From assembly GCA_041676645.1 (NCBI GenBank), contig JBAYRO010000138.1:1-6543 (forward strand): DNA of 6,543 bases, in the 5' to 3' direction. Of the stretch, positions 1-4,489 are shown piece by piece. The number at the start of each line of letters is the position of its first letter. Position 1 is the stretch's first letter. The translations under genes were made by a program, and so were the position numbers. This DNA is from JAMLIN01 sp041676645. GTDB taxonomy: Bacteria > Pseudomonadota > Gammaproteobacteria > Burkholderiales > Burkholderiaceae_E. The notes under the pieces are model-generated. The model had not been told where the DNA came from and did no database searches. It saw only the letters and a list, made by a program, of their open reading frames with translations.

Positions 1-1
1 C

Positions 2-505
2 GCGCTGGTGGTCGAGGAATCGATCACCGCCAGTGTCGACTTCGCCGCCAACTTCCCGTTCGACTCGCCGGATCTCTATCTCGGCGCGCGCGGCGGCGGC
101 ATCGGCCAGGGCGTCGCCGGCGCCATCGGCGCCGCCATCGGCCGGCCCGACCAGCCGGTGCTGTGCATCTCGGGCGACGGCTCGGCGATGTATTCGATCC
201 AGTCGCTCTGGACCGCGGCGCACCGCAACCTGCCGATCGTGTTCGCGATTCTCGCCAACCGCGAGTACCGGGTGCTCAAGCACAACCTCGACATCTACCG
301 GGAGCGCTTCGACACCGGCGCCAGCGCCGGCTATCCGCAGATGGATCTCGGCGGCCCGACGCTGGGCTTCGTCGAGCTGGCCGCCGGCATGGGCGTGCCG
401 GGCGTGCGCATCACCCGACCCGACGAAGTCGGCCCGGCGATCGCCCGGGCCTTCGAGGCGGGTGGCCCGCAGCTCGTGGAGATCGTGATCGAGGGCAAAC
501 GGTAG
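2..505 (+). CDS. ThDP-dependent decarboxylase, benzoylformate decarboxylase-like, C-terminal part (5' truncated)
   Basis: The reading frame is open to the window edge, so the GTG at 8 is probably internal; 167 residues are visible of a family usually about 530-560 long. This is the C-terminal pyrophosphate-binding domain of a thiamine-diphosphate enzyme. It has the glycine-rich segment GARGGGIGQGVAGAIGAA, then the ThDP/metal motif starting GDGSAMYSIQ (GDG at nt 173-181) and ending at the conserved Asn of NREY (nt 257-259). The SAMYSIQSLWTAA stretch is close to benzoylformate decarboxylase (GDGSANYSI.ALWTAA) and less like acetolactate synthase. After the motif Asn it reads REYRVLKHNL rather than the GTYG of classical benzoylformate decarboxylase, so the substrate may differ. 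The likely reaction is decarboxylation of a 2-oxo acid or a related acyloin reaction in the cytoplasm. It is the only plus-strand gene here and converges on tesB, so it may belong to a different operon from the acyl-CoA genes. Family assignment is firm; substrate is unknown. Confidence 0.88.
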   Translation, partial: ALVVEESITASVDFAANFPFDSPDLYLGARGGGIGQGVAGAIGAAIGRPDQPVLCISGDGSAMYSIQSLWTAAHRNLPIVFAILANREYRVLKHNLDIYRERFDTGASAGYPQMDLGGPTLGFVELAAGMGVPGVRITRPDEVGPAIARAFEAGGPQLVEIVIEGKR

Positions 506-507
506 GA

Positions 508-562
508 GAAATGGGGTCAGACACGATTTTCTCTGCGAGAAAATCGTGTCTGACCCCATTTC
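508..562. repeat. Perfect 26-bp inverted repeat with 3-nt loop between converging stop codons
   Basis: Arms 508-533 and 537-562 are exact reverse complements, with the loop TGC at 534-536. Each arm begins GAAATGGGGTCAGACACG and ends ATTTTCTC, so the element reads almost the same on both strands. It is clearly less GC-rich than its surroundings (12 of 26 bases in an arm). It starts two bases after the TAG of the ThDP enzyme and its far end supplies the last two bases (GA) of the tesB TGA. A 26-bp stem would fold strongly in RNA from either strand and could act as a bidirectional transcript end. There is no U-tract after it, so it is not a standard intrinsic terminator. The perfect symmetry and foreign base composition suggest a dispersed palindromic element (REP/MITE type). 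The GGGGTCAGAC core resembles repeats I recall as common between proteobacterial genes, but I cannot confirm copy number here. Confidence 0.9.
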
Positions 563-1430
563 AAGAGGGTCGATCCACCACCCGCATCACCCCCTCCTGC
601 ATCACCACCGCCGCCAGCACGCCATCCTCGCGGTAGATGCGCCCCTGCACGAGGCAGCGGCCATTGGTCGCGCTCGGGCTTTCGCATGCGTAGAGCAGCC
701 ACTCGTCGGCCCGGAACGGGCGCTGGAACCACATCGCGTGGTCGAGGCTGGTCATGGAGAAGTACTGCCGGGTCCGGTCGATCTTGTGCGGTCGGGTCGC
801 GGTGCCGATCAGCGAATAATCGGACGCATAGGTCAGCAGCGTGCGGTGCAGGGCGGGGTCGTCGGGCAGTTTCTCGTTCGCCCGGAACCAGACCATCGCA
901 ACCGGTTCGCCGCCGTCCGGATCGAGATGCGGCGGCGGCAGGACCATCCGGAAGTCGAACGGGCCCTCGGCCATCATGAAGCGCGGCACCTGCACATCGG
1001 GCAGGCGCCCCATGAACTCCTGGCGCCAGGCCTCGATGTCCTTCAGGGTTTCGGGCCGCGGCACTTCCGGCATCGGCGCCTGGTGGGTGAAGCCGGTTTC
1101 CTCGCGATGGAAGGATGCCGCCAGGTTGAGGATCTGCTTGCCGTGCTGCACGGCGATGACGCGACGGCTCGCATAGGAGCGGCCGTCGCGCGCGCGGTCG
1201 ACTTCGTAGATGATGGGGGCCGCCGGATCGCCGGGCCGCAGGAAGTAGGCGTGCAGCGAGTGCGCGTCGCCCTCGTCGACCGTCCGGGCGGCGGCGGCCA
1301 TGGCCTGGGCAAGCACCTGGCCGCCGAACACCCGAGTGGTCCCGATGTCGACGCTCTGGCCCCGGAACAGGTTGGTGTCCAGGGTCTCGAGGGTCAGGTG
1401 GTCGACCAGGTCCTGGACGATGCTGGCCAT
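561..1430 (-). CDS. tesB: Acyl-CoA thioesterase II (TesB family)
   Basis: This 289-residue protein matches the usual TesB length (E. coli 286) and is a double-hotdog enzyme. It hydrolyses acyl-CoA thioesters to free acid and CoA in the cytoplasm. The N-terminal hotdog carries RVFGGQVLAQAM (33-44) and HSLHAYFLRPGD (57-68). The C-terminal hotdog carries YASDYSLI (201-208), SLDHAMWFQRPF (228-239), EWLLY (243-247) and the closing QEGVMR (278-283). The catalytic triad described for E. coli TesB (Asp204, Thr228, Gln278) falls here on Asp204, Ser228 and Gln278, so the middle residue is a conservative Ser substitution. The ATG lies two bases after the TAA of the DUF35 gene and has no clear Shine-Dalgarno of its own, so translation is probably coupled to that gene. 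The TGA stop overlaps the palindrome at 508-562 by two bases; the six residues after the last family motif (VVDRPS) may therefore be a tail shaped by that element. In this cluster it could release a dead-end or final acyl-CoA. Confidence 0.95.
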   Translation of the reverse strand: MASIVQDLVDHLTLETLDTNLFRGQSVDIGTTRVFGGQVLAQAMAAAARTVDEGDAHSLHAYFLRPGDPAAPIIYEVDRARDGRSYASRRVIAVQHGKQILNLAASFHREETGFTHQAPMPEVPRPETLKDIEAWRQEFMGRLPDVQVPRFMMAEGPFDFRMVLPPPHLDPDGGEPVAMVWFRANEKLPDDPALHRTLLTYASDYSLIGTATRPHKIDRTRQYFSMTSLDHAMWFQRPFRADEWLLYACESPSATNGRCLVQGRIYREDGVLAAVVMQEGVMRVVDRPS

Positions 1431-1432
1431 GA

Positions 1433-1846
1433 TTACGCCGACGCGCCCTGGACGGGCTTGAACATGGGGATCTTCTGGCCGTCCTCGGCCGGCTTGAACA
1501 CCACCTGCACCTTGTTGCCGATGCGGACCTGGTCGAGATCGGTGTCGACGATGTTGGTCAGCATGGTGGTCCCTTCGTCGAGCGTCACATAGGCGATCGC
1601 GTAGGGCACCGGCACCCGGCGGGTGGCCGACACGCTGTAGATGGTGCCCTTGCCCGAGGCCTCGATCCAGCTGACATCGTCACTGCGGCAGTGCGGGCAG
1701 AAGGGACGCGGATACCAGTGGGTCTTGCCGCAGGCGCCGCACTTCGGGACCATGAGCCGGCCGTCGTTGGCGGCCGCCCAGAAATCGGCGTTGTCGGGGT
1801 AGATCGGGGGCGTCGGCAGGGGGCGGTCCTGTGCCATCAGGGTCAT
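1433..1846 (-). CDS. DUF35 / ChsH2-like OB-fold protein with N-terminal zinc ribbon, partner of thiolase-fold enzyme
   Basis: 137 residues from the ATG at 1846. That start is chosen because GGGAG lies 7 nt upstream (1854-1858), overlapping the end of the thiolase gene; an in-frame ATG three codons later would be too far from it. After a helical start (IYPDNADFWAAANDGRLM, 15-32) comes a rubredoxin-like zinc ribbon with CGAC (Cys36, Cys39) and CPHC (Cys50, Cys53). An OB-fold follows, with GKGTIYSVSATRR (65-77), PYAIAYVTLDEG (81-92) and RIGNKVQVVF (108-117). DUF35 proteins typically sit next to thiolase-fold genes and form complexes with them; ChsH2 and its Ltp2 aldolase partner are a characterised case. 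Here the two genes are 4 nt apart, which supports an obligate pair. The protein is probably non-catalytic, stabilising or completing the partner and helping bind CoA esters. Function beyond that is inference. Confidence 0.92.
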   Translation of the reverse strand: MTLMAQDRPLPTPPIYPDNADFWAAANDGRLMVPKCGACGKTHWYPRPFCPHCRSDDVSWIEASGKGTIYSVSATRRVPVPYAIAYVTLDEGTTMLTNIVDTDLDQVRIGNKVQVVFKPAEDGQKIPMFKPVQGASA

Positions 1847-1850
1847 GTTC

Positions 1851-3017
1851 TTACTCCCGTTCCATGATGAGGGTGGCGCCCGCATGCCGGTGGCCGAGCA
1901 GGCCGCCGGTGCCGTGGGCAAGCGCGATGTCGCAGTTGGGGACCTGCACCTTGGGATGCGCCTCGCCGCGCAGCTGGCGCACCGCCTCGATGACCTTGGT
2001 GATGCCGCCGCGGTTCATCGGGTGGTTGTTGCACAGGCCGCCGCCATCGGTGTTGAACGGCAGCTTGCCGACACCGGAAATGAGGTTGCCGTCGGCAACG
2101 AAGGCGCCGCCCTTGCCCTTCTCGCAGAAGCCGAGATCCTCGAGCTGCATCAGCACGGTGATCGTGAAGCTGTCGTAGATCGAGACGTACTTGATGTCCG
2201 AGCGGCTCACGCCGGCTTCCTCGAAGGCCGCCTGGCCCGAGCGGACCCCGGCGGAGTACGTGAGGTCGATGTCGCCGCCGTTCTGGGCCTTGATGTGCTC
2301 GCCCGCGCCGATGACCTTCACCAGCGGGCGCTTCAGCGAGCGGGCGATCTCGGGCTTGACCACGACCAGCGCGCCGCCGCCGTCGGACACCACGCAGCAG
2401 TCGAGCCGGTGCAGCGGATCGGCAATGAGCGGCGAGCCCACCACGTCCTCGACGCTGACCACATCACGCAGCATCGCGTGCTCGTTGTACTGCGCGTGGT
2501 GCGAAGCGGCCACCTTGATCCAGGCGAGTTGCTCGGCGGTGGTGCCGAACTCGTGCATGTGGCGGGCCGCGCACATCGCGTAGCTGTTGATCGTCACCAG
2601 GCCGTAGGGCGCCTCGAAGGGCGCATCGGGCACGTTGGGCGCGAACACTCGCGGCGCCGCGCCACTGTGGCCTTCCGAACGCGGCCGGCCGGCGAGCGTG
2701 ATCAGCGCGACGTTGCAGCGGCCGGCGGCGATCGCCTCGGCGGCGTGCGCGACATGGATCAGGTAGGAGGAGCCGCCGGTCTCGGTAGAATCGACATGAC
2801 GAACCTTCAGGTTCATGTAGTCGACCATGCTGACCCCGCCCATGCCGGGCGCGTCACCGGCGCTGAAGTAGCCGTCGACATCGTCGAACGTGAGGCCGGC
2901 GTCGGCGAGCGCACCGCGGGCGCATTCATAGTGCAGCTGCGGCACCGTCTTGTCGGGCGCCTTGCGCGTCGGATGCTCGTAGGCACCGACGATGTAGGCC
3001 TTGCCTTTGATCGTCAT
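1851..3017 (-). CDS. Thiolase-fold (SCP2-thiolase-like) acyl-CoA enzyme lacking the nucleophilic cysteine; possible aldolase
   Basis: 388 residues, the usual length for thiolase superfamily members; ATG at 3017 with GGAGA about 9 nt upstream. The first thiolase half is marked by LADAGLTFDDVDGY (37-50) and the helix HAAEAIAAGRCNVALI (91-106); SDGGGALVV (211-219) and GVRSGQAAFEEAGV (257-270) follow. Where thiolases have the acyl-accepting Cys (NNNCATGS-type motif) this one reads STETGGSS (77-84), with no Cys. The SCP2-thiolase HDCF-type motif is replaced by YDSF (281-284). An NHP motif keeps a His (His332), and HGTGG (368-372) occupies the place of the C-terminal catalytic motif. Without the Cys, ordinary thiolysis is unlikely. 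Related Cys-less thiolase-fold proteins paired with DUF35, such as Ltp2, cleave C-C bonds by retro-aldol chemistry, with tyrosines proposed as catalytic; Tyr281 is a candidate by analogy. It is the first gene of a thiolase-fold/DUF35/tesB run. Family is firm, reaction uncertain. Confidence 0.9.
   Translation of the reverse strand: MTIKGKAYIVGAYEHPTRKAPDKTVPQLHYECARGALADAGLTFDDVDGYFSAGDAPGMGGVSMVDYMNLKVRHVDSTETGGSSYLIHVAHAAEAIAAGRCNVALITLAGRPRSEGHSGAAPRVFAPNVPDAPFEAPYGLVTINSYAMCAARHMHEFGTTAEQLAWIKVAASHHAQYNEHAMLRDVVSVEDVVGSPLIADPLHRLDCCVVSDGGGALVVVKPEIARSLKRPLVKVIGAGEHIKAQNGGDIDLTYSAGVRSGQAAFEEAGVSRSDIKYVSIYDSFTITVLMQLEDLGFCEKGKGGAFVADGNLISGVGKLPFNTDGGGLCNNHPMNRGGITKVIEAVRQLRGEAHPKVQVPNCDIALAHGTGGLLGHRHAGATLIMERE
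1854..1858 (-). promoter_or_regulatory. Ribosome binding site (GGGAG) fixing the DUF35 start
   Basis: On the minus strand GGGAG is followed by TAAGAAC and then ATG at 1846, a 7-nt spacer. The site ends exactly where the stop codon of the upstream thiolase-fold gene begins. It supports starting at 1846 and excludes the 25-residue upstream extension, which would lie out of frame within the thiolase-fold gene. Confidence 0.65.
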
Positions 3018-3028
3018 CTGGGACCGTC

Positions 3029-3044
3029 TCCAGGTTCGGTTCGG
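3029..3044 (-). promoter_or_regulatory. Leader motif shared with the CMD-family gene (copy 1)
   Basis: The minus strand reads CCGAACCGAACCTGGA here, ending 11 nt before the ATG of the thiolase-fold gene and running into its ribosome binding site. The same sequence, minus one C, is at 4413-4427 in the leader of the CMD-family gene. It may be a common regulatory sequence or a remnant of shared ancestry of the two leaders; there is no direct sign of which. Confidence 0.4.
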
Positions 3045-3082
3045 ATGCCCGCTGATGGAACCGGCGGGATTTTGTGCCTTGC

Positions 3083-3088
3083 AATATA
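3083..3088 (-). promoter_or_regulatory. Possible -10 element (TATATT) for the thiolase-fold/DUF35/tesB run
   Basis: The gap 3018-3136 separates two minus-strand gene runs and contains the most AT-rich patch in this part of the window. TATATT lies 65 nt before the ATG of the thiolase-fold gene. No good -35 hexamer sits 16-18 nt upstream (the 17-nt position reads CGGAGT), so this is only a weak candidate or would need an activator. Confidence 0.2.
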
Positions 3089-3092
3089 CCGC

Positions 3093-3115
3093 GAAACGCC
3101 GGGCGACTCCGGCGT
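3093..3115 (-). terminator. Short GC hairpin with small T run after the dehydrogenase gene
   Basis: On the minus strand ACGCCGG (3115-3109), a 6-nt loop (3108-3103) and CCGGCGT (3102-3096) form a 7-bp GC-rich stem. The T ending the stem runs into TTC, giving TTTC. It lies 22 nt beyond the TAG of the dehydrogenase gene and just upstream of the AT-rich patch at 3083-3088. The U run is only three long, so it may be a weak or partial terminator separating the ligase/CMD/dehydrogenase genes from the thiolase-fold run. Confidence 0.4.
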
Positions 3116-3136
3116 ACGGGCAATCAGGATCGCTCT

Positions 3137-4021
3137 CTAGTCGCGCTGCAGGAAGCGATACATCTCCGTGTGGTCGGCGCTGGCCGGCAGGGCCTGCGCG
3201 GCATCGCGCCAGATCCGCAGGACCTCGTCGCCCAGGCGCATCGGCTCGCCGATCGCGCTGCCGAGATCCATCGCGATGCCGAGATCCTTGGCCATCAGGC
3301 GCAGGGCGAAACCGGAGTCGAACTTGCCCGAAAGCATGAAGGGTTTCACCTTCACCTCGGTGGTGTTGTTGCGCCCGGTCGAGCCGTTGAGGACATCGGT
3401 CATGACCTCCGGATCGAGCCCGAAGCGTGCGCCCACATGCAGGGCTTCGGCGACGGCGACGAGGCCGGCGGCCGACACATAGTTGTTGAGCGCCTTCATG
3501 GCATGGCCCGCGCCAACCGGCCCGACATGGGTGACCACCCGGCCCATCGCCGCGAGCAGGGACTTGTTCGCCGCGAAGAGCGCGGCATCACCGCCGCACA
3601 TGATCGCGAGGCTGCCGTCGACGGCGCGTCGCACCCCGCCCGATACCGGCGCATCGAGAAAGCCGATGCCACGGCCGGCGATCGCCTTGGCGAGCGCCTG
3701 CGAGCGCAGCGGCTCGGACGAGCTCATGTCGATGATCGCCGCCCCCGACCCGAGCACATCGGCCAGGCCGCGGGCGCCCAGCACCGTCGCATCGACGACA
3801 TTGGAGTCGGGCAGCATCAGGATGACCACCGACGCGCCAGCCAGGCCGTCGAGGCCGGCCGCGTCCGTCGTGCCCGGATAATCGGCCACGAAGGCGGCGC
3901 GCGCCTCGGGAGAGAGATCATGGACCGCAAGGCGGTGGCCGGCCTCGTGCAGCCGCGCCGCCATCGGCCGGCCCATCATCCCGAGGCCGACGAAACCGAT
4001 GGTTTGCGCGGCGGTGCTCAC
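3137..4021 (-). CDS. 3-hydroxyisobutyrate dehydrogenase-family NAD(P)-dependent oxidoreductase
   Basis: 294 residues, typical for beta-hydroxyacid dehydrogenases, which oxidise 3-hydroxy acids or reduce the corresponding semialdehydes. An N-terminal Rossmann domain has GFVGLGMMGRPMAARL (9-24). Asp35, at the end of the second strand (VHD), favours NAD over NADP by family precedent. The substrate-binding motif DAPVSGGVRRAVDGSLAIM spans 123-141, and GPVGAGHAMKALNNY (167-181) carries the catalytic lysine, Lys176; KDLGIA (245-250) follows in the all-helical C-terminal domain. The start is GTG at 4021, with a strong AAGGAG 8 nt upstream. The GTG overlaps the TGA of the CMD-family gene by 4 nt, so the two are translationally coupled. 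The true substrate is not given by the sequence: the family includes 3-hydroxyisobutyrate, tartronate semialdehyde and many uncharacterised members. The neighbours suggest a hydroxy acid arising from acyl-CoA breakdown. Confidence 0.93.
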   Translation of the reverse strand: MSTAAQTIGFVGLGMMGRPMAARLHEAGHRLAVHDLSPEARAAFVADYPGTTDAAGLDGLAGASVVILMLPDSNVVDATVLGARGLADVLGSGAAIIDMSSSEPLRSQALAKAIAGRGIGFLDAPVSGGVRRAVDGSLAIMCGGDAALFAANKSLLAAMGRVVTHVGPVGAGHAMKALNNYVSAAGLVAVAEALHVGARFGLDPEVMTDVLNGSTGRNNTTEVKVKPFMLSGKFDSGFALRLMAKDLGIAMDLGSAIGEPMRLGDEVLRIWRDAAQALPASADHTEMYRFLQRD

Positions 4022-4395
4022 TTCTCGAGCTCCTTGAAGGTCTCCTTCGCGACCCGGAAGCCGTCGATCGCAGCCGGCACGCCACAGTAGATCGCGACCT
4101 GCAGGAACACTTCCTTGATCTCGTCCCTGGTGAGGCCGTTGTTGATGGCCCCGCGGATATGGAGCTTGAGCTCATGGGGGCGGTTCAGGGCGCAGAGCAT
4201 CGCCAGGTTGAGGAAGCTGCGGGTACGGCGATCGAGCCCCGGCCGGTTCCAGACATCCCCCCAGCAGTACTGGGTGACGAGCTCCTGCATGTCCTGGTTG
4301 AATTCGTCGGCGTTCCTGATCGCGTTGTCGACGTATTCGGCGCCCAGCACTTCACGACGGGTCTTCAGGCCCTTGTCGAACAGTTCCTTGTTCAT
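4018..4395 (-). CDS. Carboxymuconolactone decarboxylase-family protein, PcaC-like
   Basis: 125 residues, a near-complete match in length to 4-carboxymuconolactone decarboxylase (PcaC), which decarboxylates gamma-carboxymuconolactone in the protocatechuate branch of the beta-ketoadipate pathway. Visible PcaC-type motifs are an N-terminal GLKTRREVLGAEYVD (9-23), CWGDVWNRPGLDRRTRS (44-60), ALNRPHELKLHI (69-80, with Glu75 and His79), NNGLTRDEIKEV (85-96) and YCGVPAA (103-109, Cys104). The ATG at 4395 has GGAGA about 5-6 nt upstream. No other pca gene is in the window; instead it is coupled to a hydroxyacid dehydrogenase and follows an acyl-CoA ligase. It may therefore be a paralogue recruited for another lactone, or one with a different activity such as AhpD-like redox. 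It does not show the CXXC peroxidase motif of AhpD, which argues against the latter. The family call is strong; the pcaC name is not justified. Confidence 0.9.
   Translation of the reverse strand: MNKELFDKGLKTRREVLGAEYVDNAIRNADEFNQDMQELVTQYCWGDVWNRPGLDRRTRSFLNLAMLCALNRPHELKLHIRGAINNGLTRDEIKEVFLQVAIYCGVPAAIDGFRVAKETFKELEK
4030..4035 (-). promoter_or_regulatory. Ribosome binding site (AAGGAG) for a GTG start
   Basis: AAGGAG on the minus strand lies 8 nt before the GTG at 4021 and inside the last codons of the CMD-family gene. It is the best Shine-Dalgarno match I noticed in the window. It supports the non-ATG start and the 4-nt GTGA overlap. Confidence 0.7.
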
Positions 4396-4412
4396 TCCGG
4401 TCTCCAGCTTGG

Positions 4413-4427
4413 TCCAGGTTCGTTCGG
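4413..4427 (-). promoter_or_regulatory. Leader motif shared with the thiolase-fold gene (copy 2)
   Basis: The minus strand reads CCGAACGAACCTGGA, 17 nt before the ATG of the CMD-family gene. It equals the motif at 3029-3044 except for one missing C. Both copies are followed by a CTGGAGAC-like Shine-Dalgarno region; in this leader extra bases (CCAAGCTGGA) lie between the motif and the GAC. Confidence 0.4.
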
Positions 4428-4443
4428 CCGCCGGCCGGCGGCC
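4426..4443. repeat. 18-bp all-G/C perfect palindrome in the CMD-family leader
   Basis: The sequence GGCCGCCGGCCGGCGGCC is its own reverse complement over all 18 bases. It lies in the 94-nt gap between the ligase stop and the CMD-family start, 31 nt before the CMD-family ATG, and its end overlaps the shared leader motif by two bases. It could extrude as a hairpin in RNA or bind a dimeric regulator, but in GC-rich DNA such runs also arise by composition alone. Confidence 0.6.
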
Positions 4444-4452
4444 CTCGCAAGG

Positions 4453-4458
4453 ATTCTA
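4453..4458 (-). promoter_or_regulatory. Possible -10 element (TAGAAT) upstream of the CMD-family gene
   Basis: TAGAAT on the minus strand matches five of six consensus bases and is one of few AT-rich patches in the 4396-4489 gap. It would place a start just before the 18-bp palindrome. No -35 hexamer stands at the right distance, so support is weak. The gap is also short enough for read-through from the ligase gene. Confidence 0.2.
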
Positions 4459-4461
4459 GTC

Positions 4462-4481
4462 CTGCCGCCAAGGCCCGGCAG
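4462..4481 (-). terminator. 6-bp stem-loop after the ligase gene, no T run
   Basis: On the minus strand CTGCCG (4481-4476) and CGGCAG (4467-4462) pair across an 8-nt loop, starting 8 nt after the ligase TGA. No T tract follows (GACTAG). It is more likely an attenuating or mRNA-stabilising hairpin than a full terminator. Confidence 0.3.
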
Positions 4482-4489
4482 CAAGGGTT

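Noticed and set aside
508..562. Standard intrinsic terminator
   Set aside because: The stem is long and perfect but not GC-rich at its base and is not followed by a U tract on either strand; it is reported instead as a palindromic repeat with possible terminator function.
546..1592. Plus-strand open frame (348 codons) starting inside the palindrome and running opposite tesB
   Set aside because: It begins within the inverted repeat and has no family features; tesB on the other strand explains the region.
1847..1921. N-terminal extension of the DUF35 protein to 1921
   Set aside because: It lies wholly within the thiolase-fold coding sequence in another frame, does not resemble the family, and the GGGAG site at 1854-1858 fixes the start at 1846.
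1845..3140. Long plus-strand open frame (431 codons) opposite the thiolase-fold gene
   Set aside because: Same compositional artefact: the product is rich in His, Arg, Asp and Val without motifs, and the minus-strand protein is a clear family member.
3074..4090. Plus-strand open frame (338 codons) opposite the dehydrogenase gene
   Set aside because: Shadow of the minus-strand Rossmann protein; no coherent domain and no ribosome binding site of note.
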